Source: Pseudogymnoascus destructans (taxonomy: Eukaryota > Ascomycota > Leotiomycetes > Thelebolales > Thelebolaceae). Taken from it: DNA of 64,000 nucleotides. Of this stretch, positions 1 through 11,685 are shown piece after piece; the first letter of the stretch is position 1, and the number at the start of each line of letters is the position of its first letter. The position numbers were made by a program, and so were the translations under genes. The stretch covers positions 434,001 through 498,000 of the forward strand of contig NW_020167524.1 in assembly GCF_001641265.1 (NCBI RefSeq), in the 5' to 3' direction. The notes beneath the pieces are model-generated. The model ran no database searches. It was not told the origin of the DNA and saw nothing but the letters and a program-made list of their open reading frames with translations.

Positions 1-1
1 C

Positions 2-121
2 GCGGAGACGAGTAGTGCTGCTGTTGCTCGCGCGGTGCCGAGTGGAGGAGGCGCGGCGCTGGTTGTGATGGCGGTGTGGCTTTGTTTTGCGGGTTTGGGG
101 GGGTTGATGATTGTTGTTTGA
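2..121 (+). CDS. 3' end of a probable GPI-anchored surface protein (partial)
   Basis: An open frame runs in from the left edge and ends at TGA 119-121. The 39 visible residues are a small-residue stretch (Ala/Ser/Thr-rich, then PSGGG) followed by an unbroken hydrophobic tail of about 20 residues ending LMIVV at the C-terminus. Small residues, a short spacer and a terminal hydrophobic segment with no charged tail are the layout of a GPI-attachment signal, as in fungal cell-wall and plasma-membrane proteins. The body of the protein lies outside the window, so its family cannot be named. A chance open frame is possible because only 120 bases are visible. Confidence 0.5.
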   Translation, partial: AETSSAAVARAVPSGGGAALVVMAVWLCFAGLGGLMIVV

Positions 122-3100
122 GAGAGCGAGAATTGGAATGGCGTAGACGGGAGTGGGGATTTGAACTGTGGCTGCTAGGACAAACGTAGGATTACAATTT
201 GGATACTCCCAGTTGCTGGGTGCAGCGAGCATCAGAATGGCATAGAGCCGGGGAGTTTGGAACAGTGGCGGTGGTGAAGACACGCGCCCGATTAGACATT
301 TGATATTTATTGATTGGCTGAAGTTTGGCGGGAGCATACTACATTTTTTTAAGATATTTGAAGAGGCTTGGTGCTTTCATCAAACCTGTGGATATGGATA
401 TCGGGGCAGAGGTATAAATTCTGGAAAGTAGAAATAGAGAGATAGGAGAGCTCTTAGAATTGGAAATAAAGATATAATAAATCGGAGATGGGGAAATCTA
501 CACATTGAGATAGGCAATATAAAACCATCATGCAACATCGACATACATCGGACGAACTCCCATCACATGACCCCCATCTCTTCCCCAGCACCTGCCGTTT
601 TCACATTTTCCAAACGCCAGCCATCTCGATCACCTCCTCCTAACCGCCGGGCAACTCTGCCCCCCCCTTCTCCCCTCAAGATCGTACTCCGCTCCATACA
701 CTCCAGTAAACCTTGGCACGTTCCATCCCCTGAGCTAGCCAGGTGGGATTACAGTGGTGGTGGTTGCAGATCAATCCATCGTACAGAAACGGGGGCGGGG
801 GAGTTATTCCCGCGCAGTGCGGCGGCGCAGAGTAGGGGGAGGGAAGATCCAATCTCCCCAGCAAGCAGCGGCATTAGGCGTGGAGACGTGAGAGATGGGG
901 GGAGGTGAGAGGGGCTGGGGGATGTTTGGGGGGGGGGGTTCGCACTGAGTCTGGAAGATGAAGAAGGTCCCAAAGAAGCATTTCCGATCTTTCCAGACGC
1001 AGATGGGATTATTAATATAACGGTGTGGTGGTTTAGCTCGAGGTTGGAGAGGCTGGAAGAGCCGCTATGTATGTCTCACATTGGGAATGGGACGGACGGA
1101 CGGGGTGGGATCCGACAGGCTCGCTGGGAGGGAGGGCGGCGCGTGGGGGTGCTATGTACGCTGCTTACAAGTACTGTGGCCACTGTGTATCCTCTCACCC
1201 CAGCAGAGCGATAGAACACTCGCTCAACTTTCAATTTCTGCGACTTCGGAATGCACATGCACATGCATGCACATGCACATGCACATGCACATTTCCCTCC
1301 CCCGTCCGTACCCCTGAATCCCTGCGCAATATCAACCGTTTTAACACTCTGATCAGAAATGGTAATCAAGGACGATTAGCGGGTCATACGCTGTGGAGCC
1401 AAGTAGAGTAAGTGGTGTGGTGTGTGGTGTGTACAGTGTGTACAGTACTAAATCCAGTACGACGGTCGTTAAATCCTTCCCTCCTCGCCCATCTCGTCGC
1501 TGCGTGTGGCGACCGTGTGGGCCCCTTGCAAGTTGCAAAAAAAGAGGCGCGTGGAGTGGAGACGTCGAATGGGGAAAAGTCCAAGGCTCAAAACGCCATC
1601 TCATCTTGTCTAAAACGCCGACAATACCCACGCCCACGCAACTTCACACGCCAGCACCATTGGATCTAGTTACGGGATCAGCGATCAGCATCAGGAAAAG
1701 AAGCATGGGCTTTCTTTCTTGCTCTCTTTCCCCTCCCGAGAACGTGGTGGGAAAGCGATCAGTTCCCCCGAGAGAGCAGCCCTGGCTTGTCTCAGGGGAA
1801 TAGTGTTTAGAGAGACCGAGTGTGCCCTTGTCAGAATCAACTTACAAGAGCATGACTGGTGTTTGGGTGGCTGGTGATGTACAGTACCATGTGGGATTGT
1901 AGTGTATTGTGTTGTATTGAATCACACGGAGGAGGTGGTAGGTGGGGTTGGCCATCCATCCATGCTAATGCACAACCTAGGCGCGTCGACGACCAACATA
2001 ACATATTGAAACGCCCTCGCACTCCTCTCGCCCTCGTGGGAAGGATCTGAAGGGGGCAAGGATCTAAACGGCCGTTGTTACTACTAAACTACTACTGTAG
2101 TAGTTAGTACATGCACCACAGAAAAGCAATCCGATTACCGCCCTAAACGTAACTTAACTCGGTATACTCTGTCCGGAGCTAGGGCCCGACGGTTGGTAGA
2201 GCCCGACACCTTTGTGCGCTCTCGACGTCCCTTGAAAACCCGCGGGAAGGAATAGCTTTCAAGCCAGGTCGTACTCGTAACCGCAGCAGCTCTCCAAGGC
2301 AGACATTCCATGCATGGGACGTCAACGGGTGACAGGATCTAGCTTACATCCGGAGGTAATGTTCAAAAAGTTTTGTGAGTGGATCGAGCATGGGACCCCG
2401 GAATGTGTGCACAACAGCATAAACTCATGTATCGATTACATATAAAACATGAGGCGAGATGCACCATCGATTTGCGCGCAGCCCTGTACGTGGCTTTTAT
2501 AGTCACCCCGACAAAGCCTATGCTATGCCCGCCATGCCCGCCATGCCCACCCATATCCATAACCCATACCCATACCATTGCCATGCTCCCATGCCATGAT
2601 CCTCCCATCCCATCCAGTCTGCATCCCTCCCTCCCTTGAACCCTCCCCTGCACCCCCCTCCAACCCACGAGCTGGAAGATCCTCTAACGTTCTTCGTCTC
2701 TCCAAGGTCCAACGGAAAAGTCGTAAGCCCCAGTAAAAAAAGCCTCATGCAACCTCTTTCCTTGACTCTCCAGCATTAGAGCACATCCCCAATGCATCAA
2801 TCATGCAATGCATGGGAGGAAACAGCACACTTCCTTGGTCGAGCAGGCGACGGCGGCGGGAAAAGGCTGTGACCACTCTGAAATCCGACGCAGGAGTGGA
2901 AACGCACATACCGCAATACCGGAATACCGCACACATATCTGGAATTGACAGTTCCTGCGCGCCCGCCCGCGCAATTGTTCCTCTCAATGCCGTGTCGTTC
3001 ATCTTTGCTCGATTCATACTGTGCACAACCCCCCTCCAACGAAGGTTCCCATTGCCATCCTTGCCTGCCAACTAACTGTCCGTTCAAACTGCCGCCCAGG

Positions 3101-3140
3101 ACTCGCCTTGGCGGTTCCGTGTGGGATTGTAGATTGTAGC
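122..3140. other. Gene-free, low-complexity intergenic stretch
   Basis: I find no convincing gene here. Open frames are short, overlap in several frames and have no recognisable domains or consistent splice signals. The stretch holds G-rich and C-rich runs, a hexamer microsatellite near 1.25 kb, a TG-rich run at about 1412-1446 (GTGTGGTGTG followed by TACAGTG repeats), and many short Py-rich patches. Confidence 0.6.
1251..1292. repeat. ATGCAC hexamer microsatellite
   Basis: About seven tandem copies of ATGCAC, with one copy shortened to ATGC. Each unit contains the palindrome TGCA, so both strands look alike. Flanking DNA is non-coding. Confidence 0.9.
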
Positions 3141-3712
3141 GGTATAGAGTGTACTGGGTATACCCAGTATACCCAGTATACCCAGTACACTCTATACCCA
3201 GTACACTGTATACCCATTACACTCTATACCCAGTACACTCTATACCCAGTACACTGTATACCCAGTATACCCAGTATACCCAGTACACTGTATACCCAGT
3301 ACACTGTATACCCAGTAGTTACACTGTATACCCATTACACTGTATACCCATTACACTGTATACCCAGTACACTCTATACCCAGTACACTCTATACCCAGT
3401 ACACTCTATACCCAGTACACTCTATACCCAGTACACTGTATACCCAGTACACTCTATACCCAGTACACTGTATACCCAGTACACTGTATACCCAGTACAC
3501 TCTATACCCAGTACACTCTATACCCAGTACACTCTATACCCAGTACACTCTATACCCAGTACACTCTATACCCAACACTCTATACCCAGTACACTCTATA
3601 CTCAGTACACTGTATACCCAGTACACTGTATACCCAGTACACTGTATACCCAGTACACTGTATACCCAGTACACTCTATACCCAGTACACTCTATACCCA
3701 GTACACTCAATG
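3141..3712. repeat. 16-bp minisatellite, about 31 units of GTACACTSTATACCCA
   Basis: Roughly 31 head-to-tail copies of a 16-bp unit. Position 8 is either C or G and there is almost no other variation; a few units end CCCAT instead of CCCAG and one has lost GT. Near the left end three 9-bp half units (TATACCCAG) occur. The array begins with one unit in reverse orientation: 3141-3162 is the exact reverse complement of 3177-3198, giving a 22-bp perfect stem with a 14-nt loop. All three plus frames stay open because the unit lacks stop codons, but 16 is not a multiple of three and no start or domain supports translation. Confidence 0.97.
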
Positions 3713-4584
3713 TACATACATACCATACTTTACTCCTACTATTACTCCCAGGCCGCCTACGCCTGCTCATGACTAGCCGTAGTCCACTTATATTATATCA
3801 TCCCACTTGGTTCTCTCTTTCGTCTGTAATCTTCCCCAACTTCCACGTCTTTTCCAACAATACCAATACCTTATTGAACCACTATATATCCCCCCGAGCC
3901 CCGAGTTTCTCTAAACAGTTATTTTGTGTTACCATTTAATACGCCCGTTCGATTTCCAACGTCTCTCCTCGTCTTCTCTACCCTCACTCTTGAAAGGTGC
4001 AATCTCGCCTGTTAATAACCTCAACCCACCACTGCATTCTGGATTTGCTACCATCCGATCTGATTACCCGTTCAACTTGTTCGCTTTCTGGTCGAGTATC
4101 GCAGCCGTGCAGTTTAATAAAGATTCGAGGGGGTTATTCTTCGAAGGAGCCACTGATCTGAACGAGCGGATCGTTCAGCGGCAACAGTTCGGCTCTCATT
4201 CTCATCAAGCGCTACTGCTGGCTTTTGAGAACAGCGCAGCCGAAACCAGAACCGTTTGCGAGGCCATACAGCGACTCCTGGTTCAGACATCACTGCTTCA
4301 GTATCTTGTCGCCCTCTAATTAATTCTACAAGTCCGCTACCTGGACCCTACAGCGACTCGTGCACAGTCCACCATCAACGTTCGCGGACCTGATAGACGC
4401 CGTCGTTATCAGTTTCTGCCAGCAGCTTTCAGATAGTACTTGTCACCCGGTTGCTCTTTGGTCTTCAGTCACAGATCGCAATCTACCGTTTCTAAAGGCA
4501 GGCCTGCTCGGACAGAGATAGCCTTCGTCCGCGCGTTGTTTGGCGCAACAGTTGCTACACCACCTTGACCAACCCTTCCCGGCA
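3713..4584 (+). promoter_or_regulatory. Upstream region and probable long leader of the C2H2 gene
   Basis: Non-coding DNA between the minisatellite and the zinc-finger gene. It is pyrimidine-rich, with a TATA-like ACTATATATC at 3881-3890 followed by CT-rich sequence, which resembles a fungal core promoter and would give a leader of several hundred bases. A 131-codon open frame at 3924-4319 lies inside it but shows no domain, so I read it as leader sequence or chance. Confidence 0.35.
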
Positions 4585-5679
4585 ATGAATCTCTCGAACC
4601 TGGTGCACGAGAGGAAGGTGAGACAACCGGTGGCTGTGAATTATCTCTCAGAGGAGCAGTTTGGGCAGCAAAGGTTCCAAGCACAGAAGTATTCAGAGTA
4701 CTACGACGGCAGCTTCGCAGGATCATACGCACAACCAACACAGTCATACTCGCACGTTCAAGTCCCGCAACCGCCGCCGTCTCCTCCGATGGAGGAAATC
4801 GCAAAATGCTCTCTCCCTTCAATATCAAGCCTTCTCGGAATCGCAGACAACAATCCCTCTCAGCAACATGAACAGTCTCGTCCAAGTAAGCCCTCCATTC
4901 CCCTCCCTTGACCCCCATCTAACGCACCACAAGTGTCCCAACATACATCCGATAGCCGTAAGAACTCCGCACACTACACACCCTCCAGCGCAGCGACGAC
5001 GCCGCGACAGTCGCTCCCACTCACTCCACCCACGCACCCTGACTCGGCGCCCGAAAGCCGCCATTCCCCGTCCTCATCCATCTCCTCCACCTCGCAATAC
5101 AGCTGTGCGTCGACACCCGCAGCTTACAGCTTTCAACCCGGACCCACTGGCAACTTAGGATTTAACCCAGAGAGAGAGGGATTTTCAGGCGCAGAACCGC
5201 GGAGAGCTTCCGTTGCTCTATCGCAACCGCAATATGGCCTTCAATCTTCGTACCCTGTGGCACCAGCTCAGCAAATGAACGGCTACTACCCTCCTCCTAT
5301 GCCTGAAAACCCTCCACTCCCAGACGGAGTATACTACCAACAACGGCCACTTCTCAAGGTACGTCAAGCCCATTCCCATTTTTCTACTCAACTAATAAAA
5401 CCACAGTACACAACACCCCCCTCCACAAACCCCTGGCAACACCACCACTACATCGCCCCCTCCTCCTCGTGCTTCCCCCTCCCGCAAGACCGCTACATCT
5501 GCCCAACCTGCAACAAAGCCTTCTCGCGCCCCTCCAGCCTCAAAATTCACAGCCACAGCCACACGGGCGAGAAGCCCTTCCGCTGTCCCGTCCGCGGATG
5601 CGGCAAGAAGTTTAGCGTGCGGAGTAACATGAAGCGCCACGAGCGGGGGTGCATGGGGATGGCATTTGCTGAGACTTGA
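4585..5679 (+). CDS. C2H2 zinc-finger transcription factor
   Basis: Three exons: 4585-4885, 4934-5358 and 5407-5679, giving 332 residues. Both introns (48 nt each) have canonical GT/AG ends, and the second has an ACTAAT branch site; phases join correctly. The N-terminus MNLSNLVHER and the motif SLPSISSLLGIAD resemble the N-terminal part of MtfA-like fungal regulators. A Ser/Pro/Gln-rich, low-complexity middle follows. Two zinc fingers lie at about residues 272-326: the first is C-X2-C-X12-H-X3-H with a TGEKPF linker, the second C-X4-C with H-X3-C as last pair. The protein ends soon after. It is probably a nuclear DNA-binding regulator of development or metabolism. The second intron has no stop and is a multiple of three, so its retention would add 16 residues before the fingers. 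Target genes cannot be told from sequence. Confidence 0.85.
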
Positions 5680-7391
5680 GACATGGGACGGGGTCGGGAG
5701 GGGGGGGATGCGAGCGATCAATCGATTTTCTATCTATCTGACATATTATTATTTAGGACGGCGAAACGGGGGCTTGGGGGGGGGGGCGTTTGAGAAGTGG
5801 GTCTGCGTTGGACTTTAGGGGGGAGCGTTTTTTGTTGAAAAACGGGGGGGGAGAAGATATAACTGCAAAGAAATTGGGAGTTACTTGAGGCGAAAGAATG
5901 GCTATTACGGGGTGGGGGGTTATTTAGTTATTACGAGACTTTGGTTTTCTCACGAGAAAGCGTTCATACGATAACGAACGCCCAGGGCGACCACTTTCGA
6001 TTCAGCGATGTGAAGAGAAGATAAACACACAAAATTTAATCACAATACGAAATGCAAACATATCCATTTCCACATACATAAGTCTCTATTTTTATGCCAC
6101 TCCGCTGGTGAGACTGACTCTCTTCTCCATATTCCTTTGGACTATCCATCCCAAGTCTTAAGATCCGCCAGTATAATACATGTAATACGGAGCCCGGCTG
6201 GGAGTTTCTGTACCCCCCCCCAACCTCCCTGCCCTAGAGGGAGTTCGGAATCCGAGACTACCATCGCTGTAACGATCATAGCTCGTAATCTGATATCATA
6301 ACACCCTAACTTACATACTCTCTCCCAAGCTAGATGGATTGAAGCCCTTCGCAAACGCTTGCTTGACGGGCAGTACGTCACTCTGTGTCGGCGATGTACC
6401 GAGCCAGAAGTAGGATCTAAACCCATAAGCCCTAAAGTCTTCAAAAGCCTATAGTTGAGACACAACGCCTCGCGGATTTCCCTCGGCTAGTACTGCTTGC
6501 TGTTTGTGGAAATGTCATGACCGCGACAGGCAGGAAACCGCTGGTAGCGAACTGACCTGTAAGGGAGCGCGCTGAAACGGGGAGGCGCATCTTGCCTGTC
6601 ACCCTCGTCCGTCTCTGTCCCTTATTCCCAGGCTAGCCGCTGATAGAACCTCCCCGCCCCATCAACCTTGTCTTAAGTCTGTGACACAGTGAGAGACCGC
6701 GTCTGTTAGCGGCTCTACGGGACGGACCTCAGGACGGGCCTTTCATCTCAAGAACGGGTAGAGGGTACAACCAGAGACAGCACAGAATACGGTCTACGTA
6801 GCAAGTATAGTATGGTATAGTATGGATGGAAAGAAGCAAATTGAGGTATCTGATACTTTACGGTGAGACAGCTATGTGAGACTTGCAGGAAATCACAAAA
6901 TAACGTGTACTTCCCGTCTCTACATACGGTGATAACTTGCACGGCAGTAAATCAGGAACAATACATACAGGGACAGTACAATATGTATGAGTATTGTAAG
7001 TCCACAGAATCTCCTCTTCTTCTTTACCCAATTCCTGATTCCTGTACGCTGAGCAAAGCCACTCTACGGACTACAACCAACAGTGTCGTAGGATAACGGG
7101 TCAAAGTACCAGTACACCTGCTTGACACGCCGCCTCCTCCGAAATGAGCAGTACCTCCCCCGCCGCGCCACACACGGTCACACACGGTCACACACGGGGG
7201 CGAGAGGGAGGGCAATGTGCATCTCACGTGCTTAACGGGGACGATCTTATCTGGCACGCTCCCGCGCCGACTTGTCAGTGGTCTAGATGCTGATCTGCGC
7301 TGCAGGTAGATGATCCGCGAACGACCAGGAAGGACGGGGGGAGGTACTGGTACTTGCCAGGGCGACGACATCACACACGTTTTTTTGGCTT
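5680..7391. other. Intergenic DNA without recognisable genes
   Basis: After the zinc-finger stop codon there are G-homopolymer-rich patches (5697-5860) and then unremarkable DNA. Open frames are short and conflicting. A 10-bp unit (CACACGGTCA) is repeated about three times at 7169-7197. Confidence 0.5.
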
Positions 7392-7482
7392 TGGGGAGGC
7401 GGGGGAGGCGGGGGATAGGGGGTAGGGGGGTAGGGTAACGGGGGTAGGGGGCTAGGGTAACGGGGGTAGGGGGGGGATGGGG
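7392..7482 (+). repeat. G-rich, quadruplex-prone tract with TAGGG-like units
   Basis: The plus strand carries more than ten runs of three or more G separated by short spacers, including repeated GGGGGTAGGGG and TAGGGTAACGGGGG units. The composition easily meets the usual G-quadruplex pattern. The TAGGG core recalls degenerate telomere repeats, but no exact TTAGGG array is present. Confidence 0.75.
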
Positions 7483-8757
7483 TGTAGAACACTCTATTCA
7501 TCGCCATCCAGATCCATGGGATTATGCTGGGACCAGCAAATTCGTGGGGGTTCAGCGGAGCAGGCGGCAGGGCGTCGCAGGGCAGAGCGTCGCAGGGCAG
7601 CAATGCTAGGAGCGCAAGACGGGAGGAGAAAAAATAATAAGTGGCGTTGTGGGCAAAAGGGGAAGGAGAAGCTACCCTGCCGCTGTGCATTTTTTGTGCG
7701 ATGGGAGTTTCTGATACGTCACAAGCATACCACTACATACAGAGCGGATTACAGGCAGGCAAGACAGGCATGATGAGGATCCTACGCGACGGACGGGTAG
7801 GATGCTGCCGTCCGGCACGCAGCGATGGACGAGACATTTTGCGGAGTGCCTTGCTGATCTGGCGGCGCTGTCTAGGTTGGGAGGGAATATGCTTGGTGCT
7901 AATGCCTTTGATGAGCGGTGCATAAAGTGCAAGTTGGTGGGCCAGGTGCGGTGTTTTTCCTTTCGATATCTTGGATTTTGTCTCCTGTTGCCACCGATGT
8001 GCGCTCTCGTCAACATAGCACAATTGATGGTGTGCTGTTATGCCATGGACTAGGGTTAGCATCCTCCAAAGTTGGTTGGGAGAGAGGGACTTCCTATCCC
8101 ATGTTCCATCCCTTCAAAACATTCCCCAATTGATTTAGGCATGCAAGTCTCGAACCATCTTCGACTGTGCCAAGCAAGCACGCAAGCAACATACTGGTAA
8201 ACATACTGGGATTGTTAAACTATGAGGGAAATAGCCCGACCCAACAACCTCCACCCCTCCCGACTTCTATTCTGGGAGAGACAGCCCCATCATCCCGCAC
8301 CACAATGTGTTCCGCGGGGGGCGAACCACCAACGCCGCCCCATCAAGGCCAGAAATGGAGTCAAAGCTACTACTACCTGCCACCGTGGAGGCGAAGGGTC
8401 GCAACGCAGCTAGCCACCCTGCGGCACACCGATACTGTTCCCAAGTCCGCAGATCAGACAGACAGCGGCGTTATGTATGTATGTACGTACCACCCGACGC
8501 TCTGTTACGGGAGGAGGATTGTGTGTGCTTGTGCACGCACACATGCAAATATTGCACCAGCAACCAACTCGTGGAGCTGGCGACAAAAGCAGTCAAGCAG
8601 CGAGCGGTATTTGTGATATCGAACCCCGAGTGACCAATGAGTCATAGACGCAGTTGGATATCACCAACAAGACACCGAAGAACAAGTCGCGGGAAGGGCA
8701 GCGCCGCCTGCAAGGTGCATCCTGTCTGTGTTGTCTCGCGTTACACTGACTTCCCAT
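7483..8757. other. Intergenic DNA without recognisable genes
   Basis: No open frame here has a family resemblance, a plausible start context or a consistent splice pattern. I see only short repeats such as GCAAGCA near 8173 and GTATGTATGTAC near 8472. Confidence 0.5.
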
Positions 8758-8873
8758 GCCCTGCCCTGCCCTGCCCTGCCCTGCCCTGCCCTGCCCTGCC
8801 CTGCCCTGCCCTGCCCTGCCCTGCCCTGCCCTGCCCTGCCCTGCCCTGCCCTGCCCTGCCCTGCCCTGCCCTG
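8758..8873. repeat. (CCTGC)n pentamer array, about 23 copies
   Basis: About 116 bp of uninterrupted CCTGC repeat with no visible sequence error. All six frames are open across it because the unit lacks stops, which creates false Cys-Pro-Ala-Leu and Gly-Gln-Gly-Arg-Ala proteins. One strand is wholly pyrimidine except for the G, so strand composition is strongly skewed. Confidence 0.98.
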
Positions 8874-8910
8874 TTGCAATCAGGCAGTGGGCCTACCGAT
8901 CGACAACACC

Positions 8911-9032
8911 TACAGTACGGCGCCATAAGTATGCATACACGTCTGTGCTTCTCCCATACAAAAAGACACTCGTTTACTGCAATTTAAGCACAGACCTGTA
9001 TTCATACTTATGGCGGCGTACGGAGTACTGTA
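8911..9032. mobile_element. Small foldback (MITE-like) element with TA ends
   Basis: A 122-bp inverted-repeat unit. The inner arms 8921-8950 and 8986-9015 are reverse complements at 28 of 30 positions. Outside them both ends read TACAGTAC / GTACTGTA, with a few extra bases on the right side. The ends therefore look like TIRs starting CAGTAC flanked by a duplicated TA, the target preference of Tc1/mariner-type transposons. There is no coding capacity, so it would be a non-autonomous copy. Confidence 0.6.
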
Positions 9033-11685
9033 TCATCATCACCATCACCCCCCCCTCGCCGACACATACACACATACACCACAAGCACTACCAAAACCGA
9101 CAGTCCCATCGCTAGGATTGGCAGTGCCCGACGACGCCGAAGCAGTGGCTAGAATCAGCGATGTGGGCTCTCAACCGCCATTAGTGGAGCGCCGCTGCTG
9201 CTGTTTGCTACGAGGTGGTGTGTGGGGTCCTGTCGATTAACGGAGGGCTGCCTGTCTGCTTGTCGGAGAGAGGACGCTCAATGCTACCCTACGCCCACTG
9301 GGGACGCTCTGAGTGGCCTCTCCTGCGCTGTGGGGGACGGAGCGACTGGCTCCTGTTCCCAGTATGCTGAGTAGTTAGTTGCTGCATCGCTCCAACAGAA
9401 TATCCCCTGTAGCCTACCATCGTAGTCATAATCGTTGTCGCTTGAGGCCTCACTGGGGCTCCTTAGGGCCTCCTAGGGGCCTCACCCCTCCCTTCAGAAA
9501 ATAACGGAGTGTCCAGGCTGTGTTGGGATAGTTATTCACAGCAAAACAGCTCTGTTTCCCTGGTTCCCTGCACCGACATATGTCCACAACGCTGCTCCGA
9601 CGCTATAATTGCCTCAAAGAGACAATGGATTACATAGCTAAATTGCTCCCTGTCTCTACATCCTGTACCCTACAGACAGAGCTCCACAGCTAGTGTTGTG
9701 GAGAGCTTACACGCATGCTATCCCTAGCTCTAGCTCTCTCTGAACAGCTTCAGTCTCACTTAGCTCCTATTCCAGTCGACCGGGTGTATGCCGTCACGTC
9801 CGCTGTGCTCCATACGCCCTCCCAGCTCCCAGGGCCTCTTCAGTCACATTGAGATTCCTGGCCCCCGCCAAGAACAACAACAGGGTTCCCTCCTGGGAAC
9901 GGAGAGTCACCCTTGTTTTGAGGCTACAAAGGCAACGTGGGCGATCCTCATCGAGAGAATGCGTTTCATGACAGTCCCGACAGGGCGTTTGCCTGCAGTA
10001 GAGAGGTAAGAGGGAGGTACTCTAATTTACTCTCTTTATTACCTCAGCGGACAATATTAATGTATACATTAGGAAATTGTTTTGTAGGATTGATTGATCT
10101 TTCTAGGCCCTATCCTTAGCTATATCATAATATGATGTGTTATGGCCGCAATCCCTACTCCGGTAACGTTTCCTTTAGCCAAATTGACCTCAGATAGCGG
10201 AATTGATTGCAATTAACGACAAGGACAACTATGAACAATTTCAAGTCTTCAAGACATATGCATGGTGCTTCCGGTCCAGCTTGAGCAGAATGCAGTAATG
10301 CTCTACGCTGCGTCCAAAAGGGGGAAGCAGATACATTCTTAATACAAGCCGTGGTGGCCGCCCAGGCCCTCAGATGATCAGCAGCCATGCACCATCCCTT
10401 GCCCATAGCTTTACCGAAGCTCAGACTCCCTTCTGTCGTACCATTCTGTCGGCAACACAGCTGCGTCCAGCTTACCGCACAGTAGCTCCTGTCCAGGGTG
10501 CAATGATGGGGTTTGTACTGGGGCACAGGCCGCCTTCGCTTTCGTTGTGGGACGATGTTTCCGCGGCGAAAGCTGGGGCTGGAGGCACACCATCACGCCT
10601 CTACTACCAATTGGATTAGGGCCGCGTTTCACGAATGTGCTGAACGATGGGATGGAATGTGATAGTTTGTTGGTATATATGTCACATGTCATTTATATTG
10701 CTATTCTACTGACACTTGAATCGTATGTAGGGAGGGAGACATGGGGACAGCCTGCGTATGCATGTTATCCCGTTGTGCGACTCGCCGGGGTTGTCAAACT
10801 TGAAACCCGCCAGGCGCTGCATGGCAGTCACAGGAATACCGACGGTTGCAGGTTATCACCATTTCTGCACAATGCTGGATTGTGTTCGGGGGGGAACAGC
10901 GGTAGCTTGCTTTCTCGACATGCAGCCCAGGCCGATACAAGCCAGCTCTCCCCAGTTTAGAGTCGGCGCCTCATGAGTGGCAAGCGTCAAACGCGGCCGG
11001 ACGGCGCTGCAGGATGTTCCGCACAGTAGGCCTCCCGCTTCTTGTGCCATTCAAGTTTCAATCACAAAACACATGTCTCAAATGCTAGTGTGACGAGGCC
11101 GAGGCAGTAGAATTGTCCAGACGATGGACGTGCCCGGCTATCTCTCCTCGCGCTCTGACTTAACAAGCTCTGATATAGAGGAACTCGGTCAGGATCTTCT
11201 CTGTAGCGCGAGCTAGAAACTGTTATTAGAGGTACCTCCTCGCCACGCTTTCTACTGGCGCTGAGCACGTTGTGAGGGGGCTCGTGGCGCTAGGGCGAGG
11301 GGTTAGTGAGTTAGTGATGAGATAAATATTGACAATATTGCTATGCACAGGAGTCATTTATGTCAGGGCTATAACGCAGTTATTATTATCCCACCTCTTG
11401 TCCGGCTATCGAAACCTAGCCTTCAAACAAGGCCCCCTCGAGGCGCCTCTCCCAGCGGCGCCAACTGCAACGGGCAGTATCGCCGCCCTCGCACATCATC
11501 TGTTGTGCAAACGCACTGCTGGACCGGGTGGCAAGAAACCAGTACCACGGCACTAGGTATTGGGGCTGTCGACTGGAACGACGACGGAGGAGACTAGAAC
11601 GTCTAAGTTAAGGCATATTTCCCAGTGTTCTCGTACGATACCATCGTACCCCTGTTGAAGGAAATATGTCGAGATAGGAGAACCT
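9033..11685. other. Gene desert, no recognisable genes
   Basis: I see no intact gene. Several 60-140 codon open frames occur on both strands (for example 10155-10526 minus, 10547-10960 plus) but they overlap one another and show no motif. Some stretches look like decayed coding DNA (for example around 9718-9860 plus), but I cannot assign them to a family. Confidence 0.45.

Noticed and set aside
3021..3776. Long repetitive open frames (251 and 207 codons) across the minisatellite
   Set aside because: The 16-bp unit lacks stop codons, so every plus frame is open by construction; there is no start context, no domain, and the repeat shows indels that shift the frame.
3924..4319. 131-codon open frame upstream of the C2H2 gene
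   Set aside because: No motif or splice link to the gene; it is best read as leader or promoter DNA.
8637..9115. Poly(Cys-Pro-Ala-Leu) and Gly-Arg-Ala-rich open frames
   Set aside because: They are translations of the CCTGC array on both strands, not genes.
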